DNA of 64,000 bases. Origin: Axinella damicornis (Eukaryota; Porifera; Demospongiae; Axinellida; Axinellidae). The notes below the pieces were generated by a model that saw nothing but the letters and a program-made list of their open reading frames with translations, was not told the DNA's origin and did no database searches. This document shows, piece by piece, positions 11,957-22,243 of this stretch. Each line of letters begins with the position of its first letter. Positions within the stretch are counted from its first letter, which is position 1. The translations under genes were made by a program, and so were the position numbers. The stretch is taken from positions 19,236,762 through 19,300,761 of the forward strand of contig OZ007508.1 in NCBI GenBank assembly GCA_963931865.1, in the 5' to 3' direction.

Positions 11957-12926
11957 ATGTCGAAATCGAAGAGTCGGCTGTCAGTGAACATTGCCAACAT
12001 GGACCAGGATCGCCTGCAGGGCTGGCTGAACGTCGCTAACGCCATTGAAACAGGTAAGCCCGTATAATTCTGACCACATGAGCGAGACTATTGTGTGGCG
12101 GGTTGCCGAGAGTGTGTTTAGGAATATTTGAGTATAGGCTATAGCCTGGCTGATATTACTGCTATGAACAAGGGCAGCATGAGCATGATAAGACCATCGG
12201 TTCAGTGCAGCTCCGAGGTACATGAAGGTTGAACACTGCAGCTAGGGAGGAGTGGATTGACAGCCCCCATCTGTCCTAGAGGAGAGGGTTGACGGCCCCA
12301 TCTCTCCCCTTGTCCCTGCAGATAGCTTGGAGCAGCTGGAATGGCAGAAGCGCTATGTTGTGCTCGCCAAAGATGAGAGGAAACTCTACTTTTTCAACGA
12401 CACGGAGGTAAGCTAGAGGCCCTCAACATAGTGAGCTAGACCATGTGTGGTCTAGAAGCTGCTGTATGTGGTGTGTAAAGGGTACGTGTAAGTGGAACTG
12501 CTTTGCCGAAAATTTGCTGTAGGGTATGCTCCTACACCCTGAACTGTAGAGCAGCACCCTGCAAAGGAGGTTGATCCCTGAAGGGAGATTTACCTACCAG
12601 TCATTGGTTGGCTTCAGTGAGAATTCAAACTATCTCCTGATTGCATACTGCCAGCAATGCTCCATATTGTTCCTGAGTACCTGTTAATTTCTTACTTCAT
12701 GACTGATGTCAGGAGCACACACAAACAAGAAGCTTCTGTGCATATTTGTCATGCATATACCTGTATCCAAGGTGGTTTCCTAACTACCTCCTCTAGTGCA
12801 AGAAATCCAGTTACATTTTCTTCAACTTAAGCTGCTTCCATGCTCGTCTTGTACAGCATGTGACAAGAAGGGACAGCAGCTTCTCTATGTATCACGTGCC
12901 TGCCATTGAGAAACTTGTTCCTCTAA
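11957..12926 (+). CDS. PH-domain N-terminal exons (separate gene or alternative 5' end of the RasGAP)
   Basis: Exon 11957-12053 starts MSKSKSRLSVNIANMDQD and exon 12322-12407 ends KRYVVLAKDERKLYFFNDTE. The split codon G|AT joins them. The blocks LQGWLN...WQKRYVVL...LYFFND are the first strands of a PH domain, closest in feel to ROCK/MRCK-type PH domains. A possible third exon, 12857-12926, keeps phase (HVTRRDSSFSMYHVPAIEKL) but is unproven. The rest of this product was not found with confidence. It may be an alternative N-terminus of the RasGAP gene on the same strand, whose own PH end is at 23118-23266, or a separate gene ending before 17500. Confidence 0.6.
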
Positions 12927-13218
12927 GTATGTGGGTATCACACTGTTTTGAGTACTGTTCATCTCCTATACTGAGGAAGGGTGGAGGATAAGAGGGACTG
13001 TACTACATTCATGCTTGTATAAATGTGTGTATACTACTTACATTCCAAGGTGTGCAACAGATCGTGAATATGAGTCACTAGAGGGAATGAATGGAGTAGT
13101 TTGTGGAAGATTTTTACCCACAATTGTCGACTGTGCATACTAAACTCACAACAGTTTTTAGTAGCCCCTGTCTCTAGGGACTCCGTATCACTGCCACAGC
13201 TGCATTCTCCAAGTGTCA

Positions 13219-13357
13219 TACACACAGCCACACACAGTCACACAGTCACACACAGTCACACAGTCACACACAGTTACACAGTCACACACAGTCACACACA
13301 CACACACACAGTCACACACAGTTACACAGTCACACACAGTCACACACACACACAGTC
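13219..13357. repeat. (CACACAGT)n-type minisatellite
   Basis: Alternating CACACAGTCACACAGT-like units and CA runs lie on the plus strand. The long open frames across it on both strands are simple-repeat artefacts. No gene is supported between 12927 and 14900 otherwise. Confidence 0.85.
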
Positions 13358-14936
13358 TGTTATTGGAACACTTGAACTTTTTATTCTGCTTAAAGGAGTT
13401 CAATTGTTTCTACAACGGACTTGAGCAGTCAAGCAAGATGGCACAAAATTTAATATGGAGAAGTTTGACGATGCACGGTGCCTGCATCTGCAGGCAGTTT
13501 CCCTATGACACACACACACTCTATTGCACCATCTGGGATAGAATTATGATTCCATCTGCAATTGCTGCAGGGTCCCGGTGCAAAGTACTGGTAGTTTAGT
13601 AGTGTGGGCGGTCAGATGACCTGAGAACTATACGCAGAATGAGCAGAACATTAAACATACATGTAAGGTGTGTAACGATAGTCCTAGTTTGTGGTAGTTA
13701 CACTGACATTTGATCAAAGACGTTACCTCACTGTCTGATACCTCCGTGTCACCTCAGTGTCGACATTTATCGTCACGAGTCCTCCAATACTTGGTACCCA
13801 GACAGGAACGTGCTTGAAGTGTAGTAGTTGGTGACCTTAGCCGAATCCTGTTCTGTTGATTGTTCGTGCAGTGTACCGTGTAGCTGCGAGACACTTCACA
13901 GGAGAATGTGTGGACAGCAGTCGCACACTACAGAACACACACTAGTTTGTGTTGTCTCGTGTGTGCTTTGGGTTAGCTTCATTCCCGGGACATTCCCACC
14001 ACCAGTTCTTGCTTGCTTTTCAGTCAGCCTGCTAGCTGTGCAGTACTTCAATGTCCTCAAGCCATGATTGCTTGCAGTGTTTTTGGCTGCAAACAACCAG
14101 CTGTGGGCTGCTGAAGCCAGGGGTGGGTTACACTCCTTACAGCGTGTGAGAGTGTGAGAGGATATTGGATGAGGTGCAGTTAATACTCCAGATTGGTTGC
14201 TAAGGACAAGGTGTGTAGTTACACTTGCCAAGAGTGTACTGTATATAGCAGCACAGCACATTGGGTGGGGGGGGATCTCATTCTGTGGTCAGCAGGTAGT
14301 AAATAGAGGAAGGCTGGTGTGCCATATATGGTCACAGATACCAACTATAAGGTCCTTGCTCTATGCTCTGTCAGCCAGTGCCCATTGTAGGTGAGGAGAG
14401 GTGTGTTGGGGTTTCTTAGCTTCCATTTAAACAATACCAGCACGTCCGTCCGTAAGGGAGAGGCCATTCTTCACTGAACAGTTCATGGTCTGCATATATG
14501 AACTCGGGGCAATAGATCATGCACTCAACATACGACCAATTTGTGCTGTTTGTCGTGAAAGAGTGTGTGTGTATGTGTGTCAATGTGTGTGGGTATATGT
14601 TATGTGTGTATGTGTGTGTGTGTGACACACTTCCACATAACATGTATGCCCACCACTTGCAAAGCTATCTTTAAGATGTAAGCAATTAGGACACCAGTTT
14701 TGTCCCGCTGTGTGCAAACTCCACCTGATTTGCACCTCAGCCAATACACAGCAGAGCCCATATAGCAGGCAGGGGTGGCCATCGCCCTGGTCTGGTCTGC
14801 AGCTCTCTGCAGCCCTCCTAGTTACCAAATTACTTCCATCTTAATCACATCATGTGAAGAGCCATACATGTGCCTGTATACCTACTAGTGTCAGGAACAG
14901 ATGCTGTTGGTGGACTTCTGGCGGAATTCTTGCAGT

Positions 14937-15185
14937 ATGCAGAGTTTAGGATTGCTTGTGTTGTGTTTGTCTTTTCTGGTGTCGCTTTGGCTCTGCTCTG
15001 CGTCAGCAGGGGATTCATTCTGCACTAACACTTTGTTGTCATTTTCCAAGACCAAACATGATTGGAAAACAGTGCTTGGCCAATATGATTATGTCTTGAA
15101 AGGCACTGTTACAGGATTAGAGGGATCAGCTATAGACCCATTGTTAACTGACAGTGTCTACTATATTGACACAAGTTGTTCATAG
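14937..15185 (+). CDS. Small possible secreted protein, unrecognised
   Basis: From the second ATG of an open frame (first ATG at 14901), an 82-residue product starts with a convincing signal peptide (MQSLGLLVLCLSFLVSLWLC, then SASAGD). A mature part of about 57 residues follows, with KTKHDWKTVLGQYDYVLKGT and a C-terminal Cys. It lies in a gene-poor interval before the RasGAP exons. It could be a small gene, the first exon of a longer gene, or chance. The hydrophobic start and polar mature part argue weakly for reality, but there is no family match. Confidence 0.3.
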   Translation: MQSLGLLVLCLSFLVSLWLCSASAGDSFCTNTLLSFSKTKHDWKTVLGQYDYVLKGTVTGLEGSAIDPLLTDSVYYIDTSCS

Positions 15186-15564
15186 CTTAATATTGCATGT
15201 ATCGTGAAGGTGTCGCCAATTTGTGCTGTTACCGGACCTCAGCATGAACGTGTGGCCATAATGTGAGCATTAGCATAGAAGTGTTCAGAGGGAAGGAAGG
15301 AGGAGGTGAGAGAGACGCTTGTGCTGTAGAAGACCATTTGTTATCTTACCAACATGAGTCAGCTCTCTGTCTTTGGGTATGTGAGTTAAGATAGTGATAT
15401 GCTATTGCACTGCTGTCAGCTGAAGCAGCTGTTGTCTTCTCGTCCCTTCACTGATGGGATAGCCCCAGTAGTAGAGATAACTTGTACCAAGACAGGTGCT
15501 TGTAGTTTGAGCTGAAACAGATAGCAATGAGACTTGGCATACCTGGTAGACATAATTCTATTAC

Positions 15565-15940
15565 ATGTACTATGTAGTGAGGCTTGTACTGAGACATACA
15601 TGTACTATGTAGTGAGGCTTGTACTAAGACATGTATACATTTACTGAAGGCAACTGCATGCAGTGCGAGACTCACCCGGTGCTCTGAGACGTGTGCACGT
15701 ACTGGAGGTAGTCTGAACATAACAGGTCTGTGGCTGTTGTGACGGCATGTAATGAGACGTGCAGTAGTCAGTGTCCTCATGTAGTATGGACTGCAAGTAG
15801 TGAGACGCGTAGTAGTCAGTGCATGTCGTCATGTAGTATGTGTATGTAGTCTGAGCAGGAACGGATCTGCTCATAAGGATTGTGAAGCCCGCCAGCGTGA
15901 GAGATGAGCCGAGGAGCATCTGCTCATAAGGACCATTGCA
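15565..15940. repeat. Cluster of short tandem duplications
   Basis: The segment TGTACTATGTAGTGAGGCTT is repeated in tandem (about 15568-15632). A second pair built on GAGACGTGCAGTAGTCAGTG / GAGACGCGTAGTAGTCAGTG follows at about 15752-15840, and a third pair around CTGCTCATAAGGA at 15868 and 15919. No coding signal was accepted here. From 15186 to 17516 I see no supported gene. Confidence 0.6.
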
Positions 15941-16867
15941 ATCCCTGCCGAGAAGCAGCTGTGAGTTATGTGCTGATCTGGCTGCAGGTGTCGAGTGGTT
16001 TCTCTGCGAAGGTGTGGTGCAGCGAACCTTGTCCCTACCTTGTCCCAACCTTGTCTTCCCACCATGTGTGCACTCTGCACCCTCCCGTGTTCCCACTGGT
16101 GGGATCCACTGGTCTTTGATGTACTCTTCACTTCCTATTCCAGTGGAAGCTCCTCCTGTAAGTATGTCCTGTAGGAAGACAGAATCCTACCTTGCTTGTG
16201 GGGTTGCCTCCTCATGGACAGGAAGCTTGAAGCCTTGTTCCCAGTCCTACCCACTTCCAGCGTTCTCTATGTGAGAAACCACCATGTAGAGTAGCTAACA
16301 AAGGAACCAGGAATAGCAACTGAATACTGAAGTACTAATCAGTACCCTGGGACCGACGACTTGACATCCCCTCCGGAGGATGAAGTGTGGTGGGTGGAAA
16401 TGCCTTCAGTAGAAACACCTTCACATTGAAAACAACTGCACAAATTTTAACTTTAACTGCAAGTGGTCAGGCCATGGAGTGGGAACACTGTATACAGGCC
16501 AGTGGAAAGTATGGCTGATAGTCCGCTACTTCAAGCCGAAAGATTAACACATTCCTCCACGTGTATCGTGCCAACCGTATGTATCCCTCTAGACAGGAGG
16601 TCTGGGTATGAGTATTGAGGGGGTGTGGCTAGAGAAGAGGTGGGCTTCAGGAAGTGTGGAGTGGTGAGTAAGGCTAAGTAGTGTGTGGTGAGGAAGCCAG
16701 TACAGTTGTCCAGTGAGAACCCATCCAATTCTGTATCCCCTGCATAGAATTAGACTGCCTTCAATCTGCAGTAGTTGACTCGTGTCTTTTGTGCTATTCT
16801 GTGATGTACACTTCGGTCAGCATTCCTCTGCGACTCATCAGTAAACCTCGCCAAGTCCTGACACTTG

Positions 16868-16937
16868 TAGTCTCGGAGGAGTGGGAAATTTTTCGCACTC
16901 CTCCGAGGATATGAAAATGTGGCTGGTCCCGAGACTA
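16868..16937. repeat. 70-bp hairpin element beginning TAGTCTCGG
   Basis: Outer arms TAGTCTCGG (16868) and CCGAGACTA (ending 16937) enclose an inner inverted pair GAGGAGTG / CACTCCTC. The same outer ends flank the hairpin at 36246-36278, so this is a repeated family. Confidence 0.7.
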
Positions 16938-17516
16938 TGACACTTGAACCTTTGTTGAGCCAACTGTGTCATAGTGCTTCCTGTGGAGTCTTCCTCAGTC
17001 CTGACCTTTGCATCACATTCCCAAGTCCACCCTTCCTCATCAGTTGGCCAAAAGGTTGTCACAAATGAGTGCAATTCCGTATGTCATCAGTACAGTAATG
17101 TGATTGTTAGTGTAACTCAATGCTCCTCTCCATGGCACTGCAACCACAAGTATGTAATAGGTAGACAATACTAGATGTGCTAGTGGAATAAGACACCTAA
17201 AATTGAGGGTGCTGCTGTGTATGACTTGTTCACTAATGACTTTTATGGTGCTTTTTTTGGCTACTAAGCTTTCTGCGGGGACAGGGAGGAGGGAGGGAGC
17301 TAGATTGAGGCAAATAATCTTACAGCAGGCCTCCCGCCTCTACAGATAGTATTGCTCGTTGAGCGAGGCGAACTGATAGGTCGTTCGTATGTGATGTGGG
17401 TAATTGCTCTGGTCTATTGTGTGAGCAGGTGTGTGAGTATGTGTATCATGTGGTGTTGATGACAGTTGAGGCATGAAAGGAACAAATTGCAGGTGTAGTT
17501 GTCTGAATAGAGCACA

Positions 17517-17751
17517 ATGGAGGTAGCGGTCGAGAAGGTATGCTTAAATTGTGGTCATTGGGTTTGTCTGTTTCACAAACAAGGCACATAGTTTACCTCT
17601 TGTGCATGTATACAGTTTCTGCCAATGAATCCAGCCCCTTCCATTTCCCCACTGCCTGTACTGTATATTGGTGCTTATGTGTGGTGTCTTCCCCCTCTGT
17701 AGTCGGTGCTCATGTCGTCACCACTCTCCCCTGTCAGGTTCAAGTTTGGCG
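17517..17751 (+). CDS. Possible 5' coding exons of the RasGAP gene
   Basis: An ATG at 17517 opens a seven-codon exon (MEVAVEK) ending in a GTATGC donor at 17538. An exon 17703-17751 (SVLMSSPLSPVRFKFG) follows with a CTCTGTAG acceptor and a GTGAGT donor, and phase is kept between the two. The product is serine/proline rich, as expected for the variable N-terminus of SynGAP-family proteins. A link to the next certain exon at 22244 was not established, because the phases do not join directly and at least one more exon is needed. This is offered as a candidate alternative start only. Confidence 0.35.
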
Positions 17752-17768
17752 GTGAGTATCTCCTTCCT

Positions 17769-17960
17769 TCTCCTTCCCTCCCTCCCTCCCTCCCTCCCTC
17801 CCTCCCTCCCTCCCTCCCTCCCTCCCTCCCTCCCTCCCTCCCCCCCTCCCTCCCTCCCTCCCTCCCTCCCTCCCTCCCTCCCTCCCTCCCTCCCTCCCTC
17901 CCTCCCTCCCTCCCTCCCTCCCTCCCTCCCTCCCCCCCTCCTTCCCTCCCTCCCTCCATC
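17769..17960. repeat. (CCCT)n microsatellite
   Basis: This is a long run of CCTCC/CCCT units with a few C-run interruptions, immediately downstream of the GTGAGT donor at 17752. The reading frames through it (SLPP repeats and GREG repeats) are artefacts. Confidence 0.95.
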
Positions 17961-19335
17961 ATTCCCTTCCCCTCTCTCCTGCCCCCCCCCCCCCTATCAG
18001 TATTATAGGGTGGGATATACTGGTGTGGTTCCTGTGGTAAATATGTCACCCCACCTCAATCAGTTGCCATGGAAACTAAGGAGGTGGTTAACGTTAACCT
18101 CTTGCAAAAGTGAAGGACAGAATTTTATGGACGTATATGGAGAGAAAAGTAACAATCTTTGGATGGATAATAAGCTGTGAGAATGCTATCTGCACTCACA
18201 ATGTGAGAGAATGCTGATACGATTGGTTAGCGAGAGTAAACATTGTTTGTGCGGTCAGCGAGATGCTAAGTGACCTCTTGGCAAAATTTCAAGTTGTGTG
18301 TAAACGCAATCAATGTTACTTGGGATGGGTTATTGCCGGAATGAATGGAGAGGTTTTGGTTATCGTACTGTCACGTTCTGTTTTCACAAACTATGCCTTC
18401 AACCTTGTCCCCTTGCCACAACTTGAACTGAAAATGGTAGAGTAACTACATTCGTTGCCTGGTCATGGGAATGACGTCAGGTGGATGGAGATGTTTACCT
18501 GATCTCACCGGCCTGGGAGGAAGGATGGAATCCTGGGTGCTAGGGTGTTGATAGGGCTTGTGGATCAATAGCACTTGGATCACATACTGTAAGGCAATTT
18601 CCTTCCTACAGCACATTCCGTGTGGAGATCTGGGTGGTTCTGTAGTGTGTATTGTTTGCCAACGCGCCTTGCATTGTGTGTGCATTTGCTGGATCGTCAT
18701 GGTGAGCTTGCTGCTGCCCCAAACCCCAGCAACCCCTAATGAACTAGGAGGTCTTTATCAGTTAACATACCAGTGTGTTGCAATGTGGTATGTCGGCAAA
18801 TCAAATGCGAGCTAAGAGGCTGAGGCACCTGAAACAGCCTTTGAATCCCGCTGAGTAAGCTCTTAGAGGTAGTCGGATGATTAGCTCTGGTATTTTGATT
18901 GCCCCATGTCAGGACACACATGTGGCCCCAAGGCAGCACTTGTAACAATGCCCACACAATGGTGTTACGTCTCCAGGCAACAGGAGCTTTGGGCTGCTGG
19001 AGCACTAATGCTGAACACTCTGTTTGGATTCTGTCTCCATGGCGGTGTTGATGGGATGAGTGCATATCGTGACTGTCGTTGTCGTCCAGGCATTAGGAAC
19101 TTATTGAACCTTACGTACATCTGACGCACTTGTAATCCTGCTACTTCTCTGTCTCCCGGTCACCCCAGTGTAGCGGATGAGGCCGGCATTGTTTCCTGCA
19201 CAGCACAACTCTGAAGTATTACACCTAGCCTAGTGAACTAACAGAGATGTGTGACCATTGTCTATGTAGCCCATAGTTGGCCAAGCCAGGAGTTGGTAAG
19301 TAGTGTTTTAAGAGATCTCATTTCTGGTCTTAACG

Positions 19336-19421
19336 CCCTTCAATTGACTGCCCATTGGCTGGCAAGTGTCCTTCCCACCCCTCAATTGACTGCTCATTGG
19401 CTGGCAAGCATCCTTCCCCAA
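19336..19421. repeat. Tandem duplication with two ATTGG boxes
   Basis: Two copies of a unit of about 45 bases, CTCAATTGACTG(C/T)..ATTGGCTGGCAAG, end in TCCTTCCC. Each contains an inverted CCAAT box (ATTGG). It could be a promoter remnant or chance. Between 17961 and 22243 I see no other supported gene, apart from unresolved possible RasGAP exons such as one near 19702-19853. Confidence 0.45.
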
Positions 19422-20944
19422 ATCAGAGGAGAGCCCCGAGAATACAAACATTGTGAAGGGATGTAACTGTTAATATTGAATTCACTAAGTCATTGAAGTC
19501 GCCTACTGGGCTTCAGTAAATTCAAGTGTGCTGAAGAATCCATTCTGAGGAAGCCTGTAGCTGTAAGATGATTGTCAAGAGAACCAACAAGATTCTACCG
19601 ACAAAGTTCGTGGGGGTACAAGAATGTTGTACTATATTTGCCTGGGAGAGCATAACGACGTGATGTGCTTGCTCCTGAGAACCCCCTTTCTCCTTTTTTA
19701 GGGGAGTCTGGGTACAGTGTATGTGCAAGACCAGCTTCGCCCGTACAACGATGGAGTTCGAACAGCCTCAGCCCCGGATCATTTTCTACCACACAGACAA
19801 CTTTTTAACACACCTCTAATTGGCCCTAACCCACATGCCCAGTTTGAAGGCAGGTACGCATGCACACTTCAGCAGCGTCCAGTTGTTCCAGTAGAGACTG
19901 CAGTAAAATTATGTTTTGCAATGGAAAGTTGTGCGTCACTTGTCAATGGTTTCTACATGCAAGTTCCTGTTGTGTAGTTAGGTAGTAAACACCATGTCTG
20001 TCCCATCTGATAACACTACATGTAGCTATATATGTCAGTTGGTAAGGAGTGTGCGCTGGGCCACAGAAGGAACAAAACTCAGCTGCTTTGTTGTGGGAAA
20101 CTGTTTCAGAGTATTGTGGGAGGTGTCTCAGTTGCCAGTGATGTCAGGTTGAGTGCTCTTTGAGGTGGTGCACTTCACACAGGGTGCACTTCAAGCAGAA
20201 CCTGCTCGAAAGAAAGAAAGAAAGAAACAAACAAACAAACGGTCAAAACAAACCATACCAGTTAGTTGATTGCGTTGGCCCATTGTGTCCAAGAGCTCTG
20301 TTTGAAGTGGGTACTTGTGTTTGAACTGGAGAGGACTTGTGTTGATGGGCTTGGCTCTGGAATTACTGCTGTTCACAGATCTGTGTACATGTGTGGCAAG
20401 AATCATGGCAGTAGGCATGTAATCTGTATAAGAGTGTGTGTGTGGGGTGTGGGCGGAGCTTTGCTATCAATACTGTTATGCATGCAATTGTGACTTGCTG
20501 TTTCATAACGGATAATGCTGGCAGTGAAGTTGTTTTCTGAAAGGGCTTGGTGGTGAAAAACAAAAAGAAGGCCTTTACCTTTTTACCATTTGTGATGAGG
20601 AAGCCGAATGCCCTGAAGTGCTATACTGTTTCATAATTACACACATCTATCCTGCTGTCAGCTTGTATGTCTTGTACACGACTTTGTTTCTATCTTGTAC
20701 TACAGAATAAATTGCTTGCTAAATGCACAATAACTAGCCTCATTCCTGGACCTGCACCAATTTTAGTTGCACGAAGAATTCTCGTGTGCATGACATCAAG
20801 GGTAGAAAGGACCTAATTGAACATGGGTGCACTAGGGCTCTGGACAACAAGAGCTAAGGTACCAAGTAACTTACCACAGTGACACGTATCTAGCTAGTGG
20901 AGGGTGATTGTCATACACACCAGGTGTTGAACATCTAGTTGGTC

Positions 20945-21072
20945 AATAAGCTAAGCTTTGCTTTTGCATTCTTCGATTACGTCATGCTCACGTGCGAAAC
21001 GATACCAGGCTCTCCCCGCTTTTACGTACTGCAAATGACGAAAAGTTGGGCTGGGCCTGGGAACGAGGCTGC
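20945..21072. repeat. Copy of the AGCCTCGTTCCCAG palindromic family
   Basis: The right part reads GACGAAAAGTTGGGCTGGGC followed by CTGGGAACGAGGCT, matching the right half of the copies at 26905 and 49933. The left half is degenerate (CCAGGCTCTCCCCGC). A separate half-site, TAGCCTCATTCCTGGACCTG, lies at about 20734. Confidence 0.6.
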
Positions 21073-21599
21073 ACAATAGCATTAACAGCACTCTACTCCT
21101 CGACACAGTGCACCTATTACTAGGCACATGTGATATTGCAATTAGATTAATAAGGTGTTCCCGCCCAGTCATGTTTGGTGCTATTTGTGGGTGAGAGGGT
21201 GTGGTCTGCTAAACTTGCATTTGGCAAGTGACGAAAGGGTACCGAGGCCGAATCACCCAAGCTCCAGTCCCTGCAATCAGCATGTGCGTACACAAGACAG
21301 CAAAATGATCCGTGAGTGTGATGATTCTGCAGCTGCTAACCTCTGAAACAATTTCGCTGATGGCGAATCATAGGCAACTGCTTTTTACAATACCAGCCCT
21401 ACCAAAGAGTCTGCCATATAGCAGGTTATTTTCGTGGGGTGCCAATTTTGTTATTTTTGTTGACTCACCAACAAGTCACAAAATTTTCCACCCATAACCG
21501 CACTGTACAACGCGTAGGTGCCGTCATTCAAGCACACTGTACAGCTCTTCGTAGCTAGTTACCTGCTGGTAGACAGTGTTAGCATTCTGAAATTACACT

Positions 21600-21775
21600 G
21601 ATGGCGCTGAGAAGATATCAGCCCCTCCCCCTTACACTGCGTCTACTCACTACTGTCCAAAAATGTCAGCCACTCCCCCTCACACTACAATTAGTTATCC
21701 AAAGGTATCAGCCCTTCCCCCTTACACATATCTTATCTGATACCAGCCCCTCCCTCTCATACTGCAAGTGATGTG
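21600..21775. repeat. Degenerate tandem repeat TATCAGCCCCTCCCCCTTACA
   Basis: Four diverged units containing ATCAGCC(C)CTCCCCCT(T/C)ACAC are spaced roughly 40-60 bases apart. No reading frame is supported. Confidence 0.6.
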
Positions 21776-22243
21776 GTGCTATACCTTCCACAGATACCGC
21801 TTGTCCAGCAATACCTTTATATCAGAGCGGCATGCTTGAAGGATTGAATTACTATGTCTGTGATCGCGAGTGGCTTCAAAACTTGAAATGTAATCTGGGA
21901 AAGTCTGTGGGAAGGAGCCCGTCTTAGATGGATTCTAGCACTTCTTGTTCCTCGTGACATTGTATATCCCTCTCAGTTGAAACGCAATGCAGCATTGCCT
22001 ACTGCAATGTATGTGTGGCAAGGTGCTGTAACATAATGCTCATACTGTAACGTAATGCTCATATGTATACAGGTTAGAATGATCAGGTTTCCTGTGTCCG
22101 AATTAGTTCTCCTGTCGTGGGAGTGGGAGTCTCACGTTAGCTGGTAGCTTATATTTTAGTTTGCTCATTGCTGTTGAGCTTACAGAGTTGATTCAACGTT
22201 TCCTCCCACACATTCACATTGCACAAACGCACATTCTTCACAG

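Noticed and set aside
17668..18180. Long SLPP- and GREG-repeat reading frames
   Set aside because: They are translations of (CCCT)n/(GGGA)n microsatellites, as are frames at 28597-28963, 46246-46587 and 47241-47538.
19702..19853. Candidate RasGAP exon reading SLGTVYVQDQLRPYNDGV
   Set aside because: Splice sites exist but its phase does not agree with the candidate exon at 17703-17751 or with the certain exon at 22244.
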